Shown piece after piece: positions 36,482-45,240 of a DNA stretch of 64,000 nt (the first letter of the stretch is position 1; each line of letters begins with the position of its first letter). Source of the stretch: Nocardioides ginsengisegetis (lineage in GTDB: Bacteria; Actinomycetota; Actinomycetes; Propionibacteriales; Nocardioidaceae); the NCBI RefSeq assembly GCF_014138045.1, contig NZ_JACGXA010000001.1:2589001-2653000 (forward strand). The letters run 5' to 3'. The translations under genes were made by a program, and so were the position numbers. The notes beneath the pieces were generated by a model. The model saw only the letters and a program-made list of their open reading frames with translations, had not been told where the DNA came from and made no database searches.

Positions 36482-36511
36482 ACGGTAGCCGTCGGCTCCC
36501 TCGTGCGTCAC
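36482..36511 (-). promoter_or_regulatory. Promoter of ilvBNC leader transcript
   Basis: -35 GTGACG (36506-36511), 18-bp spacer, -10 TACCGT (36482-36487), then 6 bases to the leader peptide ATG. Confidence 0.6.
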
Positions 36512-36519
36512 CCGAGTGT

Positions 36520-36550
36520 GACAGGCGTCCCACGATGCGGGACGCCTGTC
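36520..36550 (-). terminator. Hairpin terminator after the PhhB-VOC gene
   Basis: Perfect 12-bp stem GACAGGCGTCCC/GGGACGCCTGTC with a 7-base loop, 22 bases past the gene's stop and 9 bases before the ilv -35 box. No T-run. Confidence 0.6.
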
Positions 36551-36572
36551 TCACTCCTTGTCCGTCGCCCCG

Positions 36573-37232
36573 TCAGTCGCGGCCGGCGCTGGTGCAGACG
36601 CACGCCTTGTTGCCCTCGGCGTCGGCGAGGATCGTGAAGGCCGGCTCCCGGGCCGCACTGACCAGCGTGCCCCCGGCCGCCAGCGCCGCCTCGATCCGGC
36701 CGGGCGCGACCTCGGGCGGCACGGTGATGTCGACGTGGAAGCGCTGCCGCGGCTCGTCGTGGGGGTCGGTCTCCTGGAACCACAGCGTCGGCAACGAGCC
36801 GCCCTTGTCGACCAGCTCGTCGGGGCTGGCCGTCTCCGACATCCCGAGCACGGCCAGCCAGAACGGCCGGACCCCCTCGAGGTCCGCGGTGTCGAGCGCG
36901 AGCTCGAGCACCTGCACGGCCGACGGGTCGGCCGCGACCCCGACCCCGGCGGCCAGCTCGCTGATCCGGCGGGCCAGCCGCAGGTCGCGGTCGGTGACGC
37001 CGCCGACGTCGTGGCTGCTGAGCCGGACGTTGAGGTGGGGGTAGCGCAGGTCGAGGTCGGGGTGGTGGTCCATCTCCTCGGCGGCCTCGGCGATCGCGGT
37101 CGCCAACCGCAGCCCGGTCACGAAGTCACCGGTGCGGAATCGGGCGTGCAGTGCCCGCAACATCCAGCGCCAGTCGTCGAGGCCCTCGGCGCCGACCGTG
37201 TCCGTGTGGGTCCGCAGGGTCTTGTCGCTCAC
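36573..37232 (-). CDS. Fusion of 4a-hydroxytetrahydrobiopterin dehydratase and VOC domain
   Basis: 219 residues. The N-terminal half (1-105) is PhhB-like with DWRWMLRALHARFRTGDF and the catalytic HHPDLDLRYPHLNVRLSSHD. The C-terminal half (105-215) is a VOC/glyoxalase-like fold (VQVLELALDTADLEGVRPFW). PhhB recycles pterin cofactor of aromatic hydroxylases; the role of the VOC half is unknown. GTG start in a GTGA overlap with the upstream VOC gene. No aromatic hydroxylase is seen in the window. Confidence 0.8.
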   Translation of the reverse strand: MSDKTLRTHTDTVGAEGLDDWRWMLRALHARFRTGDFVTGLRLATAIAEAAEEMDHHPDLDLRYPHLNVRLSSHDVGGVTDRDLRLARRISELAAGVGVAADPSAVQVLELALDTADLEGVRPFWLAVLGMSETASPDELVDKGGSLPTLWFQETDPHDEPRQRFHVDITVPPEVAPGRIEAALAAGGTLVSAAREPAFTILADAEGNKACVCTSAGRD

Positions 37233-37645
37233 GGGAGCACCTCCTGCCCGATCGGACCGGGGTTGGTGGCGATCTCCCAGCGGAAGCCGTCGGGGTCGCC
37301 GAAGTAGCCGGTATAGCCGCCCCAGTCGCGCTCGACGGCCTCGGTCACCGGGTCGGCGCCCGCCGCCCGGGCGGTCCCGAGGATGGCGTCGACCTCGGCC
37401 TCGGTGCGCACGTTGTGGGAGAGCGTCAGCGGCGCGACGCCCTCACCGCGCCGGATCGGGCCGACCTCGGCCTCGAAGCCGGCCTCGCTCCAGAGCGAGA
37501 GGACGAGGTGCTCCCCCGCCTTGAACATCAGCACCTCGCCGGGCACGTCGAGCGCGGCCGTCCAGCCGAGGCCGTCGAGGTAGAAGGCGCGACTGCGGTC
37601 CAGGTCGGCCACCGCCAGGGTCACGAAGCTGATCCGTTGGTCCAT
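37229..37645 (-). CDS. VOC family protein (glyoxalase/bleomycin-resistance-like)
   Basis: 138 residues with the paired beta-alpha-beta-beta-beta modules: MDQRISFVTLAVADLDRSRA starts the first and SHNVRTEAEVD the second, with FGDPDGFRWEIATNP at the end holding the usual metal Glu. Function not predictable. It overlaps the PhhB-VOC gene downstream, so the two may act together. Confidence 0.8.
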   Translation of the reverse strand: MDQRISFVTLAVADLDRSRAFYLDGLGWTAALDVPGEVLMFKAGEHLVLSLWSEAGFEAEVGPIRRGEGVAPLTLSHNVRTEAEVDAILGTARAAGADPVTEAVERDWGGYTGYFGDPDGFRWEIATNPGPIGQEVLP

Positions 37646-37698
37646 GCCGTCCACCCTGCCACGGTCCGGGGACACCGCCGAGGGCCCGGGCGAGGGGC

Positions 37699-38712
37699 TC
37701 AGGCGAGGGTCTGGGTGACCTCGTGCCGGTCGCCGTCGACCACGACCCGACCCAGGGCGTGGTTGACCAGCGGCAGGAACGGCTGGGTGTGGCCGATCTC
37801 CATGTCCAGCACGATCGGGATGTCGAGCATGCCGAGCGCGTCGATCACGGCGTCGTGCTGGCTCATGTCGTCGTGGCCGGGCGCGGGGGTGCGGCCGACG
37901 AGGATGGCGTTGGCGTGCTCGAACCACCCGGCCAGGCGCAGTGCGTGGAGGGCGCGGCACACGTCGTAGGACCCGTGCTCCGCGGCCTCGAGGTAGACCA
38001 GCAGCCCCTCGTCGGCGTGGGCGCGGCCGTGGGCGGGCACGTCGGCGTACGGCGTGCCGGCGAGCGGCATGACGCACTCCAGGCAGCCGCCGACCAGCCG
38101 CCCGGACACGTCGAGGTCTCCCCCGCCGACGACCGTCCACGAGCCAGGCGCGTCGAGCTGCATCTCGGAGATCTCGGGGGTGACGCGGTAGTCACCCCAC
38201 CCGTCGCTGCGGTAGCGGCCGGGGCTGCGCTGCGTGAACGGCGCCGTGGCCGAGGCGACATCGACCCAGTGCAGGAGGCCGTCGGGAGCGGCGTACGCGG
38301 TGTCCATGAGGTTCCAGCCGTGGATGCTGGCCCAGCCCAGCCGCAGCGAGAGCGGCAGCATCCACGACGTGGTGTCGGACCAGCCGACGGTCCAGGTGGG
38401 CTCCGCGGCGGCGAGGGCGTCCCAGTCGAGCTGGTCGAGCAGGTCGATCGCGAGCTCGCCGCCCCACGGCGGGACGACCGCCCTGATCGCAGGGTCGAGC
38501 AGCATCGCGCCCAGCTCGGCGGCGCGCTGCTCCTTCGGAGCCGACGTGACGCGCTCCCCGTCCATGCAGTCGCCGACGACGACCTCGAAACCACGCTCGC
38601 GCAACGAGGCCACGCAGACGTCGAGCCGGGGACGCAGGCTGTCGGAGACGCCGCTCGAGGGCGAGGTGACGCCGATCCGGTCACCGGGGCGCAGGGGGCG
38701 CGGGAACTCCAT
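37699..38712 (-). CDS. S66-family LD-carboxypeptidase/MccF-like peptidase
   Basis: 337 residues. The S66 nucleophile is the Ser of VGWSDTTSW, with the Glu in GGCLECVMPLAG and His in EIGHTQPFLPL, giving the Ser-Glu-His set. Family members cut LD-peptide bonds in murein recycling or detoxify microcin C. No signal peptide, so cytoplasmic. ATG at 38712 is 5 bases after the kynU stop. Confidence 0.8.
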   Translation of the reverse strand: MEFPRPLRPGDRIGVTSPSSGVSDSLRPRLDVCVASLRERGFEVVVGDCMDGERVTSAPKEQRAAELGAMLLDPAIRAVVPPWGGELAIDLLDQLDWDALAAAEPTWTVGWSDTTSWMLPLSLRLGWASIHGWNLMDTAYAAPDGLLHWVDVASATAPFTQRSPGRYRSDGWGDYRVTPEISEMQLDAPGSWTVVGGGDLDVSGRLVGGCLECVMPLAGTPYADVPAHGRAHADEGLLVYLEAAEHGSYDVCRALHALRLAGWFEHANAILVGRTPAPGHDDMSQHDAVIDALGMLDIPIVLDMEIGHTQPFLPLVNHALGRVVVDGDRHEVTQTLA

Positions 38713-38717
38713 GGCGC

Positions 38718-39944
38718 TCAGGCTGTCAGGGCGTCCAGCGTGGCGCGAACGATTTCCACCCCGCGCTCGACCTCGCCGAAGGACGTGGACAGCGGCGAGA
38801 GGCCGAGCCGGAGGCCGCCGGGATCGCGGTAGTCCGGGATGACGTCCTGCGCCCACAGTCGCGCGGTCACCTCGCGCATCGCGGGGTGGTTGACGGTCAC
38901 GTGGCCGCCGCGGCGGTCGGCCTCCCGCGGGCTCGCGAGCACGGCGCCGGCCGGCGCGAGGACCTCGTCGGTGAGGTCGATGGCGTACTGCGTGAGGGCG
39001 ACCGACTTGTCCCGCACCGCGTCGATGCTGGCCTCCTCGAGCAGCTCGAGCATGTCGCGCACCGCGAGCATGCCGAGGATCGGTGGGGTCCCGGACAGGA
39101 ACCTCCGGATGCCCGGCGCAGGGGTGTAGGAGGGGCCCATCAGGAACGGGTCGTCGTTGCCGATCCAGCCCCGGATCGGCTGGGTCAGCTCGTCGATCAG
39201 CCGGCTCGCGACGTACACGAAGGCCGGCGCGCCGGGGCCGCCGTTGAGGTACTTGTAGGAGCAGCCGACGGCGATGTCGACGTCCCACGCGTCGAGCGCG
39301 AGCGGGACCGAGCCGGCGGAGTGGCACAGGTCGGCGAGGATCAGCGCGCCGGCGTCGTGGGTGATCCGCACGAGCTCGGGCAGGTCGGCGAGCCAGGCCG
39401 AGCGGTAGGCGACGTGGCTGACGACGACCAGCGCGGTGGCCGGGCCGACGGCCTCAGCCAGCAGCTCTGCCGTGACGCCCTCGGTGGTGTCGACCTCGAT
39501 CCAGCGCAGCGTCAGGCCGAGCTCCTCGGCGATGCCGGCGGCGACGTAGCGGTCGGTCGGGAAGTTGTCGCGGTCGATCACGATCTCGGTGCGGCCCGGT
39601 CGGGCCGCGACCGCGGCTCGCATCATCTTGTAGAGCAGCACCGTCGTGGAGTCGCCGACCACCGTCTGCCCGGCGGCGGCGCCGAGGCAGATCCGGCCGA
39701 GGTCGTCGCCGATCCGGTGCGGCAGGTCCATCCAGCCCTCGTCCCAGCCGCGGATCAGCCGGCCGCCCCACTCCTCGTCGACGAACCGCTGGAGCCGCGG
39801 GCCCGTCGCCCTGAGCGGCCGGCCGAGGCTGTTGCCGTCGAAGTAGACGAGCGGGTCGCCGGCACCGACGAACCGCTCGCGGAATCCCGCGAGCGGGTCC
39901 TGGCGGTCGAGCTGGGCGGCGAGGTCGGTGGGCGCGCTGGTCAC
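38718..39944 (-). CDS. kynU: Kynureninase
   Basis: 408-residue PLP enzyme splitting kynurenine to anthranilate and alanine. Conserved YFDGNSLGRPL at the start, WGGRLIRGWDEGWMDLP, DLCHSAGSVPLAL, and PLP lysine in GCSYKYLNGGPGAPAF. GTG start; TAGACA lies 7 bases upstream, one base off the leaderless consensus. The other kynurenine pathway genes (tryptophan dioxygenase, formamidase) are not in the window. Confidence 0.92.
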   Translation of the reverse strand: MTSAPTDLAAQLDRQDPLAGFRERFVGAGDPLVYFDGNSLGRPLRATGPRLQRFVDEEWGGRLIRGWDEGWMDLPHRIGDDLGRICLGAAAGQTVVGDSTTVLLYKMMRAAVAARPGRTEIVIDRDNFPTDRYVAAGIAEELGLTLRWIEVDTTEGVTAELLAEAVGPATALVVVSHVAYRSAWLADLPELVRITHDAGALILADLCHSAGSVPLALDAWDVDIAVGCSYKYLNGGPGAPAFVYVASRLIDELTQPIRGWIGNDDPFLMGPSYTPAPGIRRFLSGTPPILGMLAVRDMLELLEEASIDAVRDKSVALTQYAIDLTDEVLAPAGAVLASPREADRRGGHVTVNHPAMREVTARLWAQDVIPDYRDPGGLRLGLSPLSTSFGEVERGVEIVRATLDALTA

Positions 39945-39975
39945 ACGGACATGTCTACCGCAGCGCGACCTCCGG

Positions 39976-41661
39976 TCAGCTCGTGACGGCGCCGTGGGCG
40001 GCGGACTGGACGACCTTGGCGTACTTGCCGAGGACGCCGCGGGTGTACTTCGGCGGCTTCGGGCTCCAGCCCTCCTTGCGGGCCTCGAGGTCGTCGATCT
40101 CCACGTCGAGGCGGCGGTTGAGGACGTCGAGGGTGATCTTGTCGCCGTCGCGGACGAAGGCGATCGGGCCGCCGTCGGAGGCCTCGGGCGCGACGTGGCC
40201 CACGCACAGGCCCGTCGTACCTCCCGAGAAGCGGCCGTCGGTCAGCAGCAGCACGTCCTTGCCGAGGCCGGCGCCCTTGATGGCGCCGGTGATGGCGAGC
40301 ATCTCGCGCATGCCGGGGCCGCCCTTGGGGCCCTCGTAGCGGATCACGACGACGTCGCCGGCGGTGACCTGCCCGGCGGCGAGGGCGTCCATCGCGGCGC
40401 GCTCCCCGTCGAAGACGCGGGCGGTGCCCTCGAAGACCGACTCGTCGAAGCCGGCGGACTTCACGACCGCGCCCTCCGGGGCCAGCGTGCCCTTGAGGAT
40501 GGTCAGGCCGCCGGTCTTGTGGATCGGCCGGTCGAGGTCGCGGATCACGTCGTCGTCGACGGCCGGCGGGGCCAGCGCCTCGAGGTTCTCGCGCATCGTC
40601 CTCCCGGTGACGGTCAGGCAGTCGCCGTGCATGAGACCGGCGTCGAGCAGCGCCTTCATGACCATGGGGATGCCGCCGACCTTGTCGACGTCGTTCATGA
40701 CGTACTTGCCGAAGGGCTTGAGGTCGCCGAGGTGCGGCACCTTGTCGCCGATCCGGTTGAAGTCGTCGAGGGTCAGGTCGACCTCGGCCTCGCGGGCGAT
40801 CGCCAGCAGGTGCAGGACTGCGTTGGTGGAGCCGCCGAGCGCCATCACGACCGTGATGGCGTTCTCGAAGGCCTCCTTGGTCAGGATCTGGCGGGCGGTG
40901 ATGCCCTGGCGCAGCAGGTTGACGACCGCTTCGCCCGAGCGGTGGGCGAAGCCGTCGCGGCGGCGGTCGACCGCCGGCGGCGCAGCCGAACCGGGCAGCG
41001 ACAGGCCGAGGGCCTCGCCGACGGCGGCCATCGTGTTGGCGGTGTACATGCCGCCGCAGGCCCCCTCCCCCGGACAGATGGCCCGCTCGATCCGGTCGAC
41101 CTCGTCGCGCGTGATCTTGCCCGCCAGGCAGGCGCCGACGGCCTCGAAGGCGTCGATGATCGTCACGTCGTTGCCGTCGACCTGGCCGGGCATGATGGAG
41201 CCGGCGTACAGGAACACGGCCGCGAGGTCGAGGCGCGCGGCGGCCATCATCATGCCGGGCAGCGACTTGTCGCAGCCGGCGAGCAGCACCGACCCGTCGA
41301 GCCGCTCGGCCATCATCACGGTCTCGACCGAGTCGGCGATCACCTCGCGGGAGACCAGCGAGAAGTGCATCCCCTCGTGGCCCATCGAGATGCCGTCGGA
41401 GACCGAGATCGTGCCGAACTCCAGCGGGTAGCCACCCGCCGCGTGCACGCCGTTCTTCACGGCCTTGGCGAGCCGGTCGAGCGAGAGGTTGCAGGGGGTG
41501 ATCTCGTTCCAGCTCGACGCCACGCCGATCTGGGGCTTCTCCCAGTCGTCGTCGCCCATGCCGACCGCGCGGAGCATGCCGCGGGCCGCGGCCCGCTCGA
41601 GACCGTCCGTCACGTCGCGGGAACGGGGCTTGATGTCGATCTGGCCGGTCTCGTCGCTCAT
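39976..41661 (-). CDS. ilvD: Dihydroxy-acid dehydratase
   Basis: Third common step of valine/isoleucine synthesis. 561 residues, iron-sulfur dehydratase with cluster Cys in [26 protein letters not shown] and [17 protein letters not shown], and the [18 protein letters not shown] block. Start ATG 41661 fits the family and has TAACCT 7 bases upstream, so leaderless. Confidence 0.95.
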   Translation of the reverse strand: MSDETGQIDIKPRSRDVTDGLERAAARGMLRAVGMGDDDWEKPQIGVASSWNEITPCNLSLDRLAKAVKNGVHAAGGYPLEFGTISVSDGISMGHEGMHFSLVSREVIADSVETVMMAERLDGSVLLAGCDKSLPGMMMAAARLDLAAVFLYAGSIMPGQVDGNDVTIIDAFEAVGACLAGKITRDEVDRIERAICPGEGACGGMYTANTMAAVGEALGLSLPGSAAPPAVDRRRDGFAHRSGEAVVNLLRQGITARQILTKEAFENAITVVMALGGSTNAVLHLLAIAREAEVDLTLDDFNRIGDKVPHLGDLKPFGKYVMNDVDKVGGIPMVMKALLDAGLMHGDCLTVTGRTMRENLEALAPPAVDDDVIRDLDRPIHKTGGLTILKGTLAPEGAVVKSAGFDESVFEGTARVFDGERAAMDALAAGQVTAGDVVVIRYEGPKGGPGMREMLAITGAIKGAGLGKDVLLLTDGRFSGGTTGLCVGHVAPEASDGGPIAFVRDGDKITLDVLNRRLDVEIDDLEARKEGWSPKPPKYTRGVLGKYAKVVQSAAHGAVTS

Positions 41662-41668
41662 GGAGCCG

Positions 41669-41674
41669 AGGTTA
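41669..41674 (-). promoter_or_regulatory. -10 box of ilvD, leaderless
   Basis: TAACCT on the minus strand, 7 bases (CGGCTCC), then ATG. Same box and spacing as bioB. Confidence 0.6.
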
Positions 41675-41731
41675 GTCGCGTGGGGCGCCCGTGGTGCTGA
41701 CGGGACCGGCCCGCGAGAAGGCACGGCGTAC

Positions 41732-41785
41732 GCCGGCAGTTGCGTCGACTCGACCTCTCAGGGCCGGCAGTTGCGCCGAGTCGAC
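41732..41785. repeat. 23-bp tandem imperfect direct repeat near ilvD
   Basis: Two copies sharing GCCGGCAGTTGCG and ending in TCGAC (41732-41754 and 41763-41785), two mismatches, 31 bp apart. It lies between the ilvD promoter and the end of the SRPBCC gene. The TCGACTCGA / GAGTCGA ends are palindrome-like, so a protein site is possible. Confidence 0.7.
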
Positions 41786-41790
41786 GGCGC

Positions 41791-42252
41791 TCAGCCCTCG
41801 GCGGCGACCTTGAGCCGGGCCAGGCCCTTCTCGAAGTCCTTGCCGACCAGCTTGTCCATGTTGAACAGCTTGCCGATGACCACACCGAAGCCCTTGTGCT
41901 CCCCGGTCATCGTCCACGTGACGTCGGTGCCGGTGCCCGCGGCGGACGGGACGAACGTGAAGGTGACGTCGTTGGTGGCCTTCCAGGGCTTGAGGAAGGC
42001 CAGCCGGATCCCGATCTTCTCGGGCACCGACGCCGTGATCTCCATGCTGCCCTGCCCGGCGCGGCGGTTGCCCGACCAGGCGTAGTGGGCGCCGGTGCCG
42101 CTGGCGGGGCCGGAGTAGGTCCGCTCCAGAGCGGGATCCACGTCCTCCCACGGCGACCACGCGGTCCACTCGTGGAAGTCGTTGACCAACGCGTGCACCC
42201 GCCCGGGGTCCGCCTCGATCGTCGCCGAACGGGAGATCTCGAACTCGCTCAT
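41791..42252 (-). CDS. SRPBCC family (START-like) protein
   Basis: 153 residues with the polyketide-cyclase/SRPBCC layout: SRSATIEADPGRVHALVNDFHEWTAWSPWE, then beta strands and the long C-terminal helix LVGKDFEKGLARLKVAAEG. Ligand unknown. ATG at 42252 chosen over upstream in-frame ATGs since it starts just at the fold. Confidence 0.8.
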   Translation of the reverse strand: MSEFEISRSATIEADPGRVHALVNDFHEWTAWSPWEDVDPALERTYSGPASGTGAHYAWSGNRRAGQGSMEITASVPEKIGIRLAFLKPWKATNDVTFTFVPSAAGTGTDVTWTMTGEHKGFGVVIGKLFNMDKLVGKDFEKGLARLKVAAEG

Positions 42253-42408
42253 GGCGCGCATCTTCGCGCACCACGGGGGATCCACGGGAGCGTTCGGGGC
42301 GAATCATGCGGACGCCCGTGGCGTTTGAGCGGACATCGTCCGGGTAGGGACACAGGGCGGGGACCTCGTGGTCTCCGGCGTCCGATCCCCCTGTGAGAGA
42401 TGGTGCAC

Positions 42409-44079
42409 ATGTCCGTGGACACGGAGTCAGCCCCCGCCGAGCAGACACAGCTGAAGAGACACGTCGGCGTCGTCGGCCTGCTCTTCGCCAGCGTCGGCTC
42501 GATCATCGGCTCCGGCTGGTTGTTCGGCGCGTTGAACGCCTCGGTCGCCGCAGGACCGGCGGCGATCATCTCGTGGGCACTCGGCGGAGTGATGATCCTG
42601 ATGATCGCCCTCGTCTACGCCGAGCTCGGGACGATGTTCCCGCTGTCGGGAGGCGTCGTGCGCTTCCCCCACCTCGCGTTCGGCTCGTTCGCGAGCTACT
42701 CCGCAGGCTGGATCACCTGGGTGGCGGTCGCCACGACCGCGCCGATCGAGGTCGAGGCGGCGCTGCAGTACGCCACGAAGTACGCCCCCTTCACCTCCGC
42801 GCACACCGTGAGCGGGGAGACGGTCTACACCCTCACGGGCCTCGGCTACGCCAGCGCCGTGGTGCTGATGGCGCTGTTCGTGGTCGTCAACTTCTACGGC
42901 GTGCGCTGGTTCGCCCGGATCAACAACGCGCTCGTGGGCTGGAAGGTCTTCATCATCCTGCTCGTCGTGGCCGCTTTCCTCCTGACCGCGGTGCACGGTG
43001 AGAACTTCAGCAGCCACGGCTTCATGCCGCAGGGCTGGCACGGCGTCTTCACCGCGATCGCGACGTCGGGCGTGGTCTTCTCCTACCTCGGCTTCCGCCA
43101 GGGCATCGAGTTCGCGGGCGAGACCGACAACCCGCGTCGCAACGTGCCGATCGCCGTCGTGGGCTCGGTCCTGATCACCGGCCTGATCTACGTCGCCCTG
43201 CAGGTCGCCTTCATCGGCGCCCTCGACCCCCGCGACCTCGAGAAGTCCGGCTCCTGGTCCAACCTCACGTTCAACGGCGACTTCGGCCCCCTCGCGGCCG
43301 TCGCGACCACCCTGGGCCTGGGCTGGCTGGCGATCCTGCTGTACGCCGACGCGATCGTCTCCCCCGGCGACACGGGCCTGATCTACACCACGACCACGTC
43401 CCGGATCTCCTACGCGATGGCCAAGAACGGCAACGCCCCGCAAGGCCTGGCCCGCACCACGGACCGCGGCGTGCCGATGATCTCGCTCATCGTGACGTTC
43501 CTGGTCGGCCTGATCGTCTTCCTGCCGTTCCCGAGCTGGCAGCAGCTGGTCGGCTTCATCACCTCGGCGACGGTGCTGTCCTTCGCCTCCGGTCCGCTGG
43601 TCCTCGGGGCGCTGCGCCGGCGCCTGCCCGAGGCCGAGCGTCCCTTCCGGGTGCCGGGTGGCCACGTCATCCCGGTGGTGGCCTTCTTCGCCTCCAACCT
43701 GATCGTCTACTGGTCCGGCTGGGACATCGTCTGGAAGCTCGCCATCGCGGTCGCGATCGGCTTCGTGCTGCTGCCGATCTACAAGGCGCTCGGCAAGGAC
43801 GTGCCCGACCTGGACTTCGCCGCCGGCGCCAGCTGGGTGCTGCCGTGGCTGGGCGGGCTCGTCCTGCTGTCCTACCTGGGCAACTACCCGGAGCCGGCCG
43901 CGGGCAACCTGAACGTCCTCACGTTCGAGACGTCGGTGCCGCTGATCCTGGTCTTCTCCGTCGCCATCTACGCGCTGGCGATGAAGTTCTGCCTGCCGAA
44001 GGCCGAGATGGAGCGCCACATCGCGGCCGTCGAGGCCGAGGCCGAGGTCGAGGAGCAGGAGCTCGGCGCCGCGCCGTGA
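42409..44079 (+). CDS. APC-family amino acid permease 2
   Basis: 556 residues, about 12 TM segments, paralogue of the permease at 31113-32777. Shared blocks: SVGSIIGSGWLFG, AAGPAAIISW, LYADAIVSPGDTGLIYTT and LPFPSWQQLVGFITSATVLS. ATG 42409 follows GAGAG at suitable distance; ATG 42400 is also in frame. Strongly acidic tail (EAEAEVEEQELG). It ends at a hairpin shared with a convergent gene. Confidence 0.85.
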   Translation: MSVDTESAPAEQTQLKRHVGVVGLLFASVGSIIGSGWLFGALNASVAAGPAAIISWALGGVMILMIALVYAELGTMFPLSGGVVRFPHLAFGSFASYSAGWITWVAVATTAPIEVEAALQYATKYAPFTSAHTVSGETVYTLTGLGYASAVVLMALFVVVNFYGVRWFARINNALVGWKVFIILLVVAAFLLTAVHGENFSSHGFMPQGWHGVFTAIATSGVVFSYLGFRQGIEFAGETDNPRRNVPIAVVGSVLITGLIYVALQVAFIGALDPRDLEKSGSWSNLTFNGDFGPLAAVATTLGLGWLAILLYADAIVSPGDTGLIYTTTTSRISYAMAKNGNAPQGLARTTDRGVPMISLIVTFLVGLIVFLPFPSWQQLVGFITSATVLSFASGPLVLGALRRRLPEAERPFRVPGGHVIPVVAFFASNLIVYWSGWDIVWKLAIAVAIGFVLLPIYKALGKDVPDLDFAAGASWVLPWLGGLVLLSYLGNYPEPAAGNLNVLTFETSVPLILVFSVAIYALAMKFCLPKAEMERHIAAVEAEAEVEEQELGAAP

Positions 44080-44085
44080 CCGGAT

Positions 44086-44128
44086 GCGTGCGGGGCCGTC
44101 GCGATCAGATCGCGGCGGCCCGTACGCA
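44086..44128. terminator. Bidirectional terminator hairpin between convergent genes
   Basis: A long inverted repeat, about 20 bp with a bulge and a few mismatches, centred on CGCGATCAGATCGCG. It begins 6 bases after the permease stop and overlaps the 3' end of the convergent BNR gene. Confidence 0.65.
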
Positions 44129-45190
44129 CATCACGTCGGGGAGGTCGCTGACGATCTGGCGCCACGTGTCGCCCTCGTCAGCGGAGCCCCACACGGCGCC
44201 GTTGCGGGCGCCGAAGTAGAGCCCGGCCCGCTCGTGGCCGTCGGCGCACATGGCGTCGCGCATCACCGCCACGAAGAACCCGTCGGGCAGGCCCGCGGCG
44301 AGCTCCTCCCACGTCTCCCCCGCGTCGCGCGAGCGCCATACCCGAGCCTTGGCGTCCGGCGGGTAGCGCCGGTCACCGCCGCCGATCGGGAAGACGTAGA
44401 CGGTGTCCGGCTCGTGGGGGTGCACGACGATCGGGAACCCGAAGTCGGCCGGAAGCCCGTCGGCGATCGACTGCCAGGACGCCCCGTGGTCGTCGGAGCG
44501 GTAGACGCCGCCGTGGTTCTGGAGGTACATCCGCTCGGGGCGGGCCGGGTGCCGGGTGACCTTGTGCACGCACTGCCCGAACTCGGGGTACTGCTGCCCC
44601 TCGGGCAGGAACTCCGCACGGATGCCCTGGTTGCGCGGCTCCCACGACGCCCCGCCGTCGTTGGTCTGGTAGACGCCACCGGTCGAGAGCGCGGCGGTCA
44701 CGGACTGCGGGTCCGTGGGGTGCGGGAGCACGGTGTGGAAGGCCTGGCCGCCGAAGCCGGCGTTCCACTGCGGCCGGTGCGGGTGGTCCCAGAGCGCCTG
44801 CTCGAGCGCGAACGTCTCGCCGCCGTCCGTGGAGCGGAACACGGCGCCGGGCTCGGTGCCGGCGTAGACGACCCCCGGCTCGGCCCCGGGCACCAGCTGC
44901 CAGACCCGCTCCAGGGTCGCGCCGGTCGACTCCGGGAAGCGGATGGCCCCGTTGGGGGTCTCCGCCCACGTCGCGCCCAGGTCGTCGGAGTGCCGCACCT
45001 GGGGACCCAGCCAGCTCGACGACGCACCGGCCAGCAGCCGTGGCTGGTCGCCGCGGGTGTCGACCATGCAGGAGTAGACCTCCTCCATGTCGAAGTGCGG
45101 ACCGGTGAACTCCCAGTCCACGCGGGCCTCGTCGGAGGTCCCGATCCACAGTCCCTTGCGGGTGCCCACGAGCAGCACTGTCCTGTCCAC
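44105..45190 (-). CDS. WD40/YVTN/BNR-repeat protein (sialidase-fold superfamily)
   Basis: 361 residues forming a probable beta-propeller: repeated BNR-like turns such as RSTDGGETF, QTNDGGASW, RSDDHGASW, RSRDAGETW and SADEGDTW, five or more copies. No signal peptide, so cytoplasmic. No catalytic residues of sialidases are obvious. GTG 45190 with GAAGGGAAG upstream is chosen; an ATG at 45259 would overlap the divergent gene. Confidence 0.75.
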   Translation of the reverse strand: MDRTVLLVGTRKGLWIGTSDEARVDWEFTGPHFDMEEVYSCMVDTRGDQPRLLAGASSSWLGPQVRHSDDLGATWAETPNGAIRFPESTGATLERVWQLVPGAEPGVVYAGTEPGAVFRSTDGGETFALEQALWDHPHRPQWNAGFGGQAFHTVLPHPTDPQSVTAALSTGGVYQTNDGGASWEPRNQGIRAEFLPEGQQYPEFGQCVHKVTRHPARPERMYLQNHGGVYRSDDHGASWQSIADGLPADFGFPIVVHPHEPDTVYVFPIGGGDRRYPPDAKARVWRSRDAGETWEELAAGLPDGFFVAVMRDAMCADGHERAGLYFGARNGAVWGSADEGDTWRQIVSDLPDVMCVRAAAI

Positions 45191-45228
45191 GGTCAACTTC
45201 CCTTCGTACGTCGATCCCGGGTCTTTCG

Positions 45229-45234
45229 TAGTGT
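45229..45234 (+). promoter_or_regulatory. -10 box of the EamA gene, leaderless
   Basis: TAGTGT, 6 bases (GACCCG), then GTG. Confidence 0.55.
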
Positions 45235-45240
45235 GACCCG

